A stretch of 33,555 nt of DNA, taken from a virus. Positions 1 to 6,272 of this stretch are shown here, piece by piece; the stretch's first letter is position 1, and every line of letters begins with the position of its first letter. Under the pieces are notes generated by a model. It had not been told where the DNA came from and did not search any database. It saw nothing but the letters and a program-made list of their open reading frames with translations. The translations under genes and the position numbers were made by a program. The DNA is taken from positions 1 to 33,555 of IMG/VR virus record IMGVR_UViG_3300028569_002813; one strand, given 5' to 3'.

Positions 1-528
1 ATGTACAACTATTTCAAAGTGTCAAAAGACGCCGATCTAGGTAAAACATTTACCGATTTTTTAATAAAATGTAATAAAGTGAGAGAAGTGTCTAATGCAT
101 TGGTTAGAGAAATCACCCAAAGTGATGATGTGGATCATTTCATCCCTTTAGATTCTGTTGCAGGTGGTATCTATTCCATACCTATGGCTACTGCTCCTGA
201 CATGACGGTCTGGAAAATTGACCCCAAAACAAAAGCCTACTTACCTCGTGCCACTAAAGAAGGCGATTTAATTACACAAAAGTTCGATGCACTTCCCTAT
301 GTATCAACTAACGACTTGAATGCAATCATTGGCTTTAAATCACACATAACCGTTTTAGGTGGGCAATTGAGGTCTTTTATGACTTACGGTATTGTTCATG
401 TTGATTACGGTTACATAATCCAGATTTTTCCTAACACTGGCTGGCAACAACCTGTCGATATGATTGAAATCACGAAAGGCGAATACGACAAATTAGCCAA
501 GAAAAAGAAAGCAGCTCCCGAATCATGA
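1..528 (+). CDS. Hypothetical phage protein with C-terminal ITKGEYDKLAKK tail
   Basis: I do not recognise this 175-residue protein. It has no signal peptide or membrane segment and looks like a soluble alpha/beta protein. Its last 25 residues carry the stretch VDMIEITKGEYDKLAKK followed by a lysine-rich end. Almost the same stretch closes the next gene, encoded by a 54-bp near-identical DNA repeat (one mismatch), so the two genes share a C-terminal module. The window opens exactly on this ATG, so upstream signals cannot be seen and a more upstream start is possible. It leads a co-directional string of small genes that reaches the HU-like gene, which suggests an early or accessory operon. Confidence 0.7.
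   Translation: MYNYFKVSKDADLGKTFTDFLIKCNKVREVSNALVREITQSDDVDHFIPLDSVAGGIYSIPMATAPDMTVWKIDPKTKAYLPRATKEGDLITQKFDALPYVSTNDLNAIIGFKSHITVLGGQLRSFMTYGIVHVDYGYIIQIFPNTGWQQPVDMIEITKGEYDKLAKKKKAAPES
451..504 (+). repeat. 54-bp direct repeat, copy 1 (C-terminal tail)
   Basis: This segment is identical to 856-909 except for one base (ACG against ACT). It is in the same reading frame in both genes and encodes the shared tail PVDMIEITKGEYDKLAKK. The third-position-only change indicates a recent duplication or gene conversion under protein-level constraint. Confidence 0.9.
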
Positions 529-570
529 CACCCAAATCAACGAATTTTTCAATTAAACCTCCCTTAAAAA

Positions 571-927
571 ATGAAAACCTACAAAAACACTGATAAGATA
601 GTTATTGAATACACCTGTCATAGCGAATCCCAAAGACAAGAGTTTATTTCGTCTTTTGTTGGAGTTAGTGGATTATACAAAAAGGCCGCAGGCTTTTTAT
701 CCTCTGACCCTGACGACCTAACCATCCTTTTTGAAACCTGCATTTCAAACTTCGCCGATGTTTTCTATTACATGGGAGCAATGGCCGAGCGAAGAACCCA
801 GCACAACAATTTCCAATTCAAAATCACTTTTGCCGATGAAAAACCTCAAAAAGAACCTGTCGATATGATTGAAATCACTAAAGGCGAATACGACAAATTA
901 GCCAAGAAAGGAGAGTCTCAATCATGA
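571..927 (+). CDS. Hypothetical phage protein sharing the C-terminal tail of its neighbour
   Basis: This 118-residue soluble protein is of unknown function. The body is unlike the preceding gene, but it ends in the same PVDMIEITKGEYDKLAKK module. Just before the tail it has the phrase FKITFADEKP, and a related phrase (FSIHFADDGP) ends the next gene, so three successive proteins share pieces of their C-termini. Its stop overlaps the next start as ATGA at 924-927, the usual sign of translational coupling. The start at 571 follows a short A-rich spacer after the upstream gene. Function is not inferable beyond membership of this small-gene operon. Confidence 0.7.
   Translation: MKTYKNTDKIVIEYTCHSESQRQEFISSFVGVSGLYKKAAGFLSSDPDDLTILFETCISNFADVFYYMGAMAERRTQHNNFQFKITFADEKPQKEPVDMIEITKGEYDKLAKKGESQS
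856..909 (+). repeat. 54-bp direct repeat, copy 2 (C-terminal tail)
   Basis: Second copy of the repeat at 451-504, placed at the 3' end of the next gene in the same reading frame. One mismatch over 54 bases. Confidence 0.9.
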
Positions 928-1421
928 AACCCCTATCAATCGACGGTGCAATCAGCACGCTCCAGAATCTCGAAAAAGCCTACGATACCCTTCACTATAC
1001 AGCTCATTTTAAGCTTTGGAGTGATTCTGTCGAAGAGCATTACAAATACCTGATTGACAGATGCCAATTATTCATTGGACAGGCTTTCAAAGCCACTACC
1101 AATCAGGAACGGTATGTTTTTGCAATCAGAATAAGCTCCACTAACTATTTAGGGTTTGCAATCCATGACCGTGTCACTCAAAAAGAAATCTATTCTGCAT
1201 TTCAGGGGGATGACTATATTCAGATTGGACTTAGAAGAAACCGCTATCAATACGACGAAAGGTACAATTCTAATTCCTGCAAATACCTGATTGAATCTTT
1301 CCAATACCTCCAACAGCACCTCAATCAATTACATAAGCTAAAGAAAACCAAAGATGAGCCTAAACCTAAAAAAAGCGATACTGCATTCAGCATTCATTTC
1401 GCTGACGATGGCCCTTTTTAG
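924..1421 (+). CDS. Hypothetical phage protein
   Basis: This 165-residue protein is not recognised. It is mainly helical at the N-terminus, rich in Tyr, Asn and Gln in the middle, and has a lysine/proline linker (about residues 138-150) before the short tail FSIHFADDGPF, which resembles the FKITFADEKP segment of the upstream protein. It starts at the ATG of an ATGA overlap with the upstream stop, so translation is probably coupled. The 3' end overlaps the next open frame. No signal peptide, membrane segment or catalytic motif is visible. Confidence 0.65.
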   Translation: MKPLSIDGAISTLQNLEKAYDTLHYTAHFKLWSDSVEEHYKYLIDRCQLFIGQAFKATTNQERYVFAIRISSTNYLGFAIHDRVTQKEIYSAFQGDDYIQIGLRRNRYQYDERYNSNSCKYLIESFQYLQQHLNQLHKLKKTKDEPKPKKSDTAFSIHFADDGPF

Positions 1422-1719
1422 CTACAGCTGTTTCAGCAGGTTGGACCGTCCCGCCGTAAATACCGCTTCGGCGGACCGCGATACTCAAGCAAATACCCAA
1501 ATCCAAAAAATCCCCGTCAGCGGCATGACATACCTCATTATTACCACCCCCAATGGAGTCACTCTTGCCAACGTCACCAAGGATAGCTTTGAAGTGATCC
1601 TTCGCAAACGCAACGAAATTTATTTAGATTCGCCAACCGTCAATCCAAACAAAAATGACAAAAGCAGACGTAGTAACCGAAATTTCTTATCAAACAAAAC
1701 AGACAAAACTCGAAATTGA
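1408..1719 (+). CDS. Hypothetical small protein, start uncertain
   Basis: An unrecognised frame of 103 codons from ATG 1408. It holds a plausible compact segment (GMTYLIITTPNGVTLANV, then KDSFEVILRKRNEIYLD) and a basic end that reads through the start of the HU gene. A start at ATG 1354 would add LKKAILHSAFISLTMALFSYSC, which looks like a lipoprotein signal ending in Cys, but it overlaps the upstream gene by 68 bp. A GC-rich palindrome (1463-1477) is translated in frame as part of NTASADRD, so part of the sequence may be repeat-derived. I am fairly confident the frame is coding and unsure of both its start and role. Confidence 0.45.
   Translation: MALFSYSCFSRLDRPAVNTASADRDTQANTQIQKIPVSGMTYLIITTPNGVTLANVTKDSFEVILRKRNEIYLDSPTVNPNKNDKSRRSNRNFLSNKTDKTRN
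1463..1477 (-). repeat. REP-like GC-rich palindrome (in-frame copy)
   Basis: CCGCTTCGGCGGACC is one of several short palindromes in the window of the form GGTCCGCCGnnGCGG, here in inverse orientation. The core CCGC-TTCG-GCGG would fold as a UUCG tetraloop hairpin in RNA. This copy is unusual in lying inside an open frame. Confidence 0.6.
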
Positions 1720-1939
1720 GAGAACAGTCAATGCCCTTTTGGAGGTCATCAAAGACAAAATCACCCAAAAAGAAACCATTTACCTACGTGGTTTTGGCAA
1801 CTTTCAGGCCAAGCATCGCCCTAAGCGCCATGCCCGAAACATCCAAAAAAACACCGCTATCGTCGTAGAAGCTTACGATTGCCCCACATTCAAGCCATCC
1901 AAAGAATTCATCGAACAAGTCAAGAAAGGAGGCCAATAA
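1655..1939 (+). CDS. HU/IHF-family DNA-binding protein
   Basis: This 94-residue protein has the HU fold layout. The N-terminal helices begin MTKADVVTEIS, the LRGFGNF signature is at about residues 44-50, the basic beta-arm follows, and the C-terminal FKPSKEF segment is intact. HU proteins bind and bend DNA as dimers; in a phage such a protein may assist integration, replication or packaging. The arm-tip position that is normally proline (RNPQTG in typical HU) reads RNIQKN here, so the intercalating proline near residue 63 is replaced by Ile. The start overlaps the previous frame by 65 bp but matches the family N-terminus well. Its stop overlaps the next start (TAATG), and AAAGGAGG ahead of the next gene suggests coupled translation. 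Confidence 0.92.
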   Translation: MTKADVVTEISYQTKQTKLEIERTVNALLEVIKDKITQKETIYLRGFGNFQAKHRPKRHARNIQKNTAIVVEAYDCPTFKPSKEFIEQVKKGGQ

Positions 1940-2199
1940 TGTCAGCAACAAAAGACCTGAAAACATTTATAGCTGCCTCCCTAAGCAAAGAAGGCCTTGC
2001 CCAAATAACTGTCGATTATCTGAAAGAAATCAGGAGAGCCTTTAATGAAAGTGATATTGAAGGGATTGAAGGATATGACTACGAACTCGAACTGATTCTC
2101 GAAGTAATGGATAAAAACAGATTTCCTGACGATTACAAAATATTGACCGAGTTAGCGGAAGTCTTAGAAGAAATTTTTGAGGAACTTGACGACCTTTAA
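1939..2199 (+). CDS. Hypothetical small acidic protein
   Basis: An 86-residue, strongly acidic protein ending LEEIFEELDDL. It is predicted to be all helical and has no recognised domain. The frame is open further upstream to 1879, but ATG 1939 is the better start because it overlaps the HU stop (TAATG) and is preceded by AAAGGAGG at 1925-1932, one of the few strong ribosome-binding sites in this window. Coupling to the HU gene suggests a partner or a regulator expressed in step with it. That relation is inference. Confidence 0.7.
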   Translation: MSATKDLKTFIAASLSKEGLAQITVDYLKEIRRAFNESDIEGIEGYDYELELILEVMDKNRFPDDYKILTELAEVLEEIFEELDDL

Positions 2200-2211
2200 C
2201 TTCCTAATCCA

Positions 2212-2409
2212 ATGAATCGAAAACAAGACATCGCCGACGCGCTCCGCTCCCAAGTCGATAAACTCAACTTCTACATGGCCGTAGCAAACTCCGAGGAATT
2301 ACAGGTAAAACTTATTTACAATATTCCCTCTACCAAAGCCGCCAATCCCGGGCAAATAAGACAAGTACTTGACGTCGAAGTAACTGACCTAAAGCCCCCA
2401 ATCACATGA
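2212..2409 (+). CDS. Hypothetical small protein
   Basis: A 65-residue frame starting 12 bp after the previous stop, with no recognised domain. The N-terminal half is helical and charged (RKQDIADALRSQVDKL); the C-terminal half is probably beta (ELQVKLIYNI, then QVLDVEVTDL). It continues the co-directional small-gene string and is followed at once by a GC-rich hairpin (2423-2438), which may end or attenuate the transcript. Confidence 0.55.
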   Translation: MNRKQDIADALRSQVDKLNFYMAVANSEELQVKLIYNIPSTKAANPGQIRQVLDVEVTDLKPPIT

Positions 2410-2422
2410 CAGAAAATCAAAT

Positions 2423-2438
2423 CCCCGCTTCGGCGGGG
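2423..2438 (+). repeat. UUCG-loop hairpin, REP-like
   Basis: CCCCGC and GCGGGG flank a TTCG loop, giving a very stable hairpin, followed by GGCCGTTTTATG. It belongs to the same short palindrome family as 29001-29015 and 29860-29874. It may act as a weak terminator between the two small genes on either side. Confidence 0.6.
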
Positions 2439-2484
2439 GGCCGTTTTATGAAAATTCCAAAAGATAGCTTAACACTCAAAACCA

Positions 2485-2751
2485 ATGGACGAAAAAAATA
2501 AAAGCGAGACAAATTTCACTTTTGAAGGCTCTTTTGAGGTTTCAAAGACGAATACCTACCAACCAAGAAGATTCCTAAAGTTTGACCTAACATTAAAGCC
2601 TGTTGATCAATTCCTTGAATCAGAGGTTTTTACGGCCTTCCTACCTATCGAATTACGGCAAATACAAGAACTCAACAACCGCCTCGAACGTGGGCAATGG
2701 CTCATGCACGGCCAATTCTACTACGTCGAATTCAGACCCTCAATTTTTTAG
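2485..2751 (+). CDS. Hypothetical small protein
   Basis: An 88-residue soluble protein with no recognised family. It starts with an acidic/polar segment, then aromatic-rich beta-like segments (FTFEGSFEVS, WLMHGQFYYVEF) around a helix (LPIELRQIQELNNRLE). It is the last gene of the first transcription unit; a strong terminator follows about 90 bp downstream. Function cannot be inferred. Confidence 0.6.
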   Translation: MDEKNKSETNFTFEGSFEVSKTNTYQPRRFLKFDLTLKPVDQFLESEVFTAFLPIELRQIQELNNRLERGQWLMHGQFYYVEFRPSIF

Positions 2752-2781
2752 AATAAATCCCTACCTTTGCCACCCAATAAC

Positions 2782-2812
2782 GGTCCGCCGTTGCGACTGT
2801 CCGCCGTTGCGG
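2782..2812 (+). repeat. Tandem pair of REP-like 15-mers
   Basis: Two copies of a GTCCGCCGTTGCG unit lie 16 bp apart (2782-2795 and 2798-2812). The same core recurs at 15618-15632 and, inverted with AA/TT centre changes, at 1463, 29001 and 29860. The copies are intergenic and non-coding here. Confidence 0.65.
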
Positions 2813-2840
2813 ATGCAAAATCTATCAGTGTTTTGACCCG

Positions 2841-2900
2841 AATCCCAACCTCGCTGCGAATCGAACCGCCGATGCGGTTGGGATTTTTAATTTTTTTTTA
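2841..2900 (+). terminator. Rho-independent terminator of the first gene block
   Basis: A perfect 10-bp stem (AATCCCAACC at 2841-2850 with its complement at 2876-2885) is followed by TTTTTAA and a run of nine T. The loop contains a further REP-like unit (2863-2877). It separates the small-gene operon from the tail-fibre unit. Confidence 0.85.
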
Positions 2901-2907
2901 CAAAATC

Positions 2908-2944
2908 CCGTCCTTTCCCCCACATCCTCTCCTCATTACCTTCG
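2908..2944 (+). promoter_or_regulatory. Putative phage promoter, CCGTCCTTTC type
   Basis: CCGTCCTTTC at 2908-2917 lies 19 bp ahead of TACCTTCG (2937-2944), close to the Bacteroidota -7 box TAnnTTTG. It sits between the terminator and the tail-fibre gene, 20 bp before the ATG. The motif recurs with the same spacing at 11256, 20753 and 31388. Confidence 0.6.
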
Positions 2945-2963
2945 TTCAAAAAAAAACGAAGCT

Positions 2964-3935
2964 ATGCCCACTTATTCTCAAGTAGTAGCCTACATAGACG
3001 ACATTCGAGCCGCTACCCCTGCCAATCCGGTTTCCCATACTGACTTTGCCGACGTCCTGAAATCAGTCCTGGACTACTTCTCCAATACCGGCGCTTGGGA
3101 TCCTGTTGCTGCCATGAACGTGGCCAATTCCAAAGCAAATGTCAATGGCCAAACCTTTACGGGAACGGTAACCTTTTCAGGCCCTACCAACTTCTCCAAC
3201 CTTGCCACCTTCTCCGACCTTGCCACCTTCTCCAACAGCATCAACCTGCCCGTTGCAGGTGCCAGCGCAGCTGTTGCGGCCAAAGGCATCACTTTCAAAG
3301 ATTCGGAGTACATTCTTGGCTATGCCGGCGATACTGCAGCTGCCAATCTCATTGGAGCAATATTCTCCCACCTCGACTCAGCCTCCTACGCTTTTCGCCT
3401 CGGTAAACATACAGGGGCCGCGCTCTTGGCAAATGGCTCCAACTACACACCCCAATTCATCATTGCAAATTCGGGCGTTGGTCACTTTGCCTCCCGCCTG
3501 CATATCAACATCGGGAGCGACTTCACCGACCAAACCGTCCCGCTCTATGTCAATGGAGCAGGCCGCGTAGTTGGGCTATTATCACCCAACCGCCTCGCGG
3601 GAGCATCCGCCGCCCCAACCATTGCCGCAGGCACTGGAGCCGGCACCACACCCACCATCAGCATTGTTGGCAACGACATAGCGGGCAGAATCACCATCAC
3701 TACGGGCACAACCCCTGTAGCCAACGCTACCATTGCCACCGTTACGTTTGCAGGCGGAGCATTCGCCGCTGCCCCCTACATACACCTGACGCCCTCCAAC
3801 CAATTAGCCGCCGCCTTGAGTGGAGCCAATATGGTATTTCCGTCATCCACCACTACTACGTTGGTGCTCACCTCCGGCACCACTGCCCTTACCGCCGCCA
3901 CTACTTATACCTTCAACTATCTTATCATTCAGTAA
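2964..3935 (+). CDS. Tail-fibre or appendage-like structural protein
   Basis: A 323-residue Ala/Thr/Ser-rich protein of low complexity. The first about 40 residues form a small helical N-terminal domain. Then comes a repeated phage-fibre-like stretch (TFSGPTNFSNLATFSDLATF), a region rich in Gly and Ala, and a beta-rich C-terminal domain with alternating Thr/Val and NYLIIQ at the end. This layout (anchor, shaft, C-terminal beta domain) fits a short tail fibre or receptor-binding appendage. The assignment is by composition and context rather than a diagnostic motif. It is the first gene after a strong terminator and a CCGTCC-type promoter. Minus-strand frames opposite it arise from its biased codons. 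Confidence 0.6.
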   Translation: MPTYSQVVAYIDDIRAATPANPVSHTDFADVLKSVLDYFSNTGAWDPVAAMNVANSKANVNGQTFTGTVTFSGPTNFSNLATFSDLATFSNSINLPVAGASAAVAAKGITFKDSEYILGYAGDTAAANLIGAIFSHLDSASYAFRLGKHTGAALLANGSNYTPQFIIANSGVGHFASRLHINIGSDFTDQTVPLYVNGAGRVVGLLSPNRLAGASAAPTIAAGTGAGTTPTISIVGNDIAGRITITTGTTPVANATIATVTFAGGAFAAAPYIHLTPSNQLAAALSGANMVFPSSTTTTLVLTSGTTALTAATTYTFNYLIIQ

Positions 3936-3937
3936 TA

Positions 3938-4399
3938 ATGAGCAATATTTGGAAAATCACGCCTTGGTTAGTCTCCAGCACTAATCGCACCGCACCACCC
4001 ATCGAAATCTTAGGATTGCGGATCACTTACACCGATGGAGTTATTGCCGTCAACAACAATGACCAAAACCCCATTGTCCTTCTTATCAGTTACTTCGACA
4101 ATGAAGGCCGCGAACGCGCTTTCCTGCGTGACAACATCAGCGCTGCCGTCATCGCCCAAAAAGGTCTCGAAATGGGAATGAGCGGCCAACCTTTGAAAGA
4201 CTTCGTCAACGACACCATGAACACGATCATCGTTCATGCACTCGGCGGTACCACCAAAGAAGAGCGTTACGCCACTATTTCAGCCCTTGCTCAAATGTAT
4301 GGACAAAACCTTCTTCCCATCGAAGAGCAAACCGGAATTTTTATTGAACCTCATCAACCCGAAACGCAAAATGAACAGCCCTCAAGCCCAACCGAATAG
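3938..4399 (+). CDS. Hypothetical protein following the tail fibre
   Basis: This 153-residue protein starts 2 bp after the fibre stop. The N-terminal half is beta-like (IEILGLRITYTDGVIAV, then IVLLISYFDNEGRERAF); the C-terminal half is helical and ends in a Pro/Glu/Gln-rich tail. No known domain is recognised. Immediate adjacency to the fibre gene suggests a fibre assembly factor or a second appendage component, which is inference only. Its 3' end overlaps the next small gene by 29 bp. Confidence 0.65.
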   Translation: MSNIWKITPWLVSSTNRTAPPIEILGLRITYTDGVIAVNNNDQNPIVLLISYFDNEGRERAFLRDNISAAVIAQKGLEMGMSGQPLKDFVNDTMNTIIVHALGGTTKEERYATISALAQMYGQNLLPIEEQTGIFIEPHQPETQNEQPSSPTE

Positions 4400-4565
4400 T
4401 CAGGAAATTGTCATTGCCCACTTCACGGCTCAGGACGTGAAGGCCATCAAAGCCAACATTGCCGAACTCAGCGAGTCGGGACGGATCGGCAATGCCGACT
4501 CCATCGCCCAGCGTTTCGACGCCGCCATTCAACGCGCTCAAGCCCCAATCGAACCTCAGCCATGA
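4371..4565 (+). CDS. Hypothetical small protein
   Basis: A 64-residue protein. The frame is open upstream, but ATG 4371 is chosen because it gives only a short overlap with the previous gene. It contains a helical segment (VIAHFTAQDVKAIKANIAEL) and ends in a Pro/Gln-rich tail. It overlaps the next gene as ATGA at 4562-4565, implying coupled translation. No family is recognised. Confidence 0.55.
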   Translation: MNSPQAQPNSQEIVIAHFTAQDVKAIKANIAELSESGRIGNADSIAQRFDAAIQRAQAPIEPQP

Positions 4566-4957
4566 CCACTTACCCCAAGGTATTATTATTGAAGCCACTC
4601 AATGCCCCAAAAAACGATTGGTGGCAAGTAGCGGAACGCGTGCTAGTCAAATGCGACCTTCATCCGCTTGGGCGCTTTCACATTCCCGCAGGTTTCAATA
4701 CTGATTTTGCCTCCCTTCTGCAATTACTTTGGTGGTTTATCCCCCCGCATGGTCTCACGGCGATGCCCTGCCTCGTTCACGATTTTATGTACGAATGCCG
4801 AAAGTTCGACTATAGCCGACTGGAAGCGGATGTGTTTTGGTACAATCTGATGAAACAAGCAGGCGTACCGCGTTGGCAGCGAGCTCTTATGTTTGGCTAT
4901 GTTAGATTATTGGGCTGGATTACCTGGAATCAATTTAGGAGGCAAAAATCCAAATGA
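4562..4957 (+). CDS. DUF1353 family phage protein
   Basis: This 131-residue protein matches the DUF1353 pattern of phage proteins. It has an aromatic N-terminal strand, then PAGFNTDFASL (about 42-52), CLVHDFMYE (about 71-79), a helix with SRLEADVFWYNLM (about 85-97), and YVRLLG near the end. The family is common near phage lysis and tail-end genes; its biochemical role is not established. It is ATGA-coupled to the genes on both sides (4562-4565 and 4954-4957), placing it in a tight cassette with the following membrane protein. Confidence 0.88.
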   Translation: MTTYPKVLLLKPLNAPKNDWWQVAERVLVKCDLHPLGRFHIPAGFNTDFASLLQLLWWFIPPHGLTAMPCLVHDFMYECRKFDYSRLEADVFWYNLMKQAGVPRWQRALMFGYVRLLGWITWNQFRRQKSK

Positions 4958-5340
4958 AAATCCTAATCAGTCTATTAAGCCGCATAGGTAGTTTCTGCAA
5001 GAAACCTATCCAAAGCACTACGCCAAGCCGAGCTCAATTTATAGTCCCTGTTCTCACTTACCTGCTTACGCTTGGTACAGGTATTTGGTTGGGAGTAGTT
5101 ATTCAAGGACGGCAAATATCGCGATACCAGCAGCTTGCTCAACAAGCCGTCAAGCGCGAACAAAGCCTGCTCGACTCTTTACATAATTCCTCATCCATTG
5201 CCTCAAAAGACCATACCATTGCACTTCAAGATGAAACCATTCTCAACCTTCGTCAGCGGCTTCGTTCTGACAGCATTACTCACCTTACCGAGCTTGAAGC
5301 CATACGCGCAATCAACCAATACCTCAAGCCCAACAAGTGA
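4954..5340 (+). CDS. Membrane-anchored coiled-coil protein, possible spanin
   Basis: A 128-residue protein with one membrane segment at about residues 30-50 (FIVPVLTYLLTLGTGIWLGV), followed by a long helical region rich in Gln, Ser and Leu. This resembles an Rz-type inner-membrane spanin: N-terminal anchor plus periplasmic coiled coil. The next gene begins inside it in another frame (ATG 5231) and encodes an exported coiled-coil protein. Such nesting is characteristic of spanin pairs, and this supports the reading without proving it. It is ATGA-coupled to the DUF1353 gene. The endolysin lies 9 kb away, so the lysis genes would be split. Confidence 0.6.
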   Translation: MKILISLLSRIGSFCKKPIQSTTPSRAQFIVPVLTYLLTLGTGIWLGVVIQGRQISRYQQLAQQAVKREQSLLDSLHNSSSIASKDHTIALQDETILNLRQRLRSDSITHLTELEAIRAINQYLKPNK

Positions 5341-5701
5341 CACCATTGCAATCCACCCCCTCTCCTATAAGGAGAGGGGGCATGGGGGTGAGGTTGAACA
5401 GTATGTCCAAAATTCCCGGGCCGTTCTGGATAGTCTGATGCGCTTTCAAGACGCAAAAATTAACCTACAGCTTAAAAATAAGCAGGTAAGCACCCTCCAA
5501 ACCCAACTCACCGAGTGCCATATCCAAAGCACCAAACTCCGAACCGATGCCAACGAAATGGCCGTCCACCTTTTCGACGCTAACACTTCTTATGAGATCC
5601 TGCACCGCCGTTTTCGCCGTGCCCAGCTGGAACGTTGGGCGTGGCGCATCGGTACGGGAATCGTTGCAGGATTGTGGATTAAAAATTCACTAAATCACTA
5701 A
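5231..5701 (+). CDS. Exported coiled-coil protein with C-terminal hydrophobic segment
   Basis: A 156-residue protein from ATG 5231, which lies inside the preceding gene. This start gives a clean signal peptide (MKPFSTFVSGFVLTALLTL, cleavage near AQS), so it is preferred to the more upstream open frame. A coiled-coil region follows (about residues 70-135), then a hydrophobic end (WRIGTGIVAGLWI). Together with its overlap partner it could form a spanin-like envelope bridge, although no lipobox Cys is present. A 40-bp GC-rich palindromic repeat (5356-5395) is translated in frame as HPLSYKERGHGGEV right after the mature N-terminus, a likely insertion tolerated by the protein. Confidence 0.6.
   Translation: MKPFSTFVSGFVLTALLTLPSLKPYAQSTNTSSPTSDTIAIHPLSYKERGHGGEVEQYVQNSRAVLDSLMRFQDAKINLQLKNKQVSTLQTQLTECHIQSTKLRTDANEMAVHLFDANTSYEILHRRFRRAQLERWAWRIGTGIVAGLWIKNSLNH
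5356..5395 (+). repeat. Interspersed palindromic repeat R1 (inside a gene)
   Basis: An 11-bp perfect stem (CCCCCTCTCCT at 5356-5366 and its complement at 5370-5380) is followed by CATGGGGGTGAGGTT. The same design, a C-rich arm, a G-rich arm and a G-rich tail ending GTGAGGTT or GTGGGGTT, occurs at 15602, 16561, 20694 and 20809. Confidence 0.85.
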
Positions 5702-5708
5702 TTCACAA

Positions 5709-6272
5709 ATGACAAATGTAATCCGCATCCGTCCCGACGAAGATAAACTTCAGAAATACCGCGATTACTACGCCGGAGCCGCTGAATTGGACGAAGAAGA
5801 AAAAAAGTACCTCGACCGTTACGAACGCGTCATGTTGCTTTTTGAGCAAAACGAAGCCGACGAAGAACAGCCCGTTTGGACCCGTTCCGCCATCGTCAAA
5901 TTTGTCAGGGAGCATTATAAAGTGTCAGTTCAGATGTCCAACCGCATCGTCAACGAAGCCTTGGAATTATTCGGAGACATGCAACAGCTTTCTCTCCGGG
6001 CAAGAAAATCCTTTCGTCTTCAGCACTTGGATCGCCGCGAAAAAGACGCTGTAGCCTATGGTGACCTCATGGCCGCGGCTCGTCTAAACGACCAAATCAA
6101 CAAGATTCTCGGCACTTACAAAGAAGAGCTTACCACCGAAGAAGACGAAACCGACTACTCCGTTCCCACCACTATTAATTACGAACCGATAGATGTCCCT
6201 TACGAACTTATCCCGGACCATCCCCCTCAACCCGTGGCAAATCGAATTCCTCAAAGCACCGCAAAGAATTAA
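5709..6272 (+). CDS. Putative terminase small subunit
   Basis: A 187-residue acidic protein directly upstream of the large terminase and overlapping it by 80 bp. The N-terminal about 45 residues are highly charged. A helical region at about 55-95 (WTRSAIVKFVREHYKVSVQMSNRIVNEALELFG, described here only by position) looks like the DNA-binding helix-turn-helix part of TerS proteins. It is followed by a long helix (RLQHLDRREKDAVAYGDLMA) suited to oligomerisation and an extended C-terminal tail. TerS recognises phage DNA and hands it to the motor. The call rests mainly on gene order and fold pattern. Confidence 0.7.
   Translation: MTNVIRIRPDEDKLQKYRDYYAGAAELDEEEKKYLDRYERVMLLFEQNEADEEQPVWTRSAIVKFVREHYKVSVQMSNRIVNEALELFGDMQQLSLRARKSFRLQHLDRREKDAVAYGDLMAAARLNDQINKILGTYKEELTTEEDETDYSVPTTINYEPIDVPYELIPDHPPQPVANRIPQSTAKN

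Noticed and set aside
2767-2985. Open frame across the repeat and promoter region before the tail fibre
   Set aside because: It is made of palindromic repeats, terminator and T tract and runs into the fibre gene in another frame.
2964-3935. Diversity-generating retroelement target in the tail fibre
   Set aside because: No reverse transcriptase or template repeat is visible in the window.
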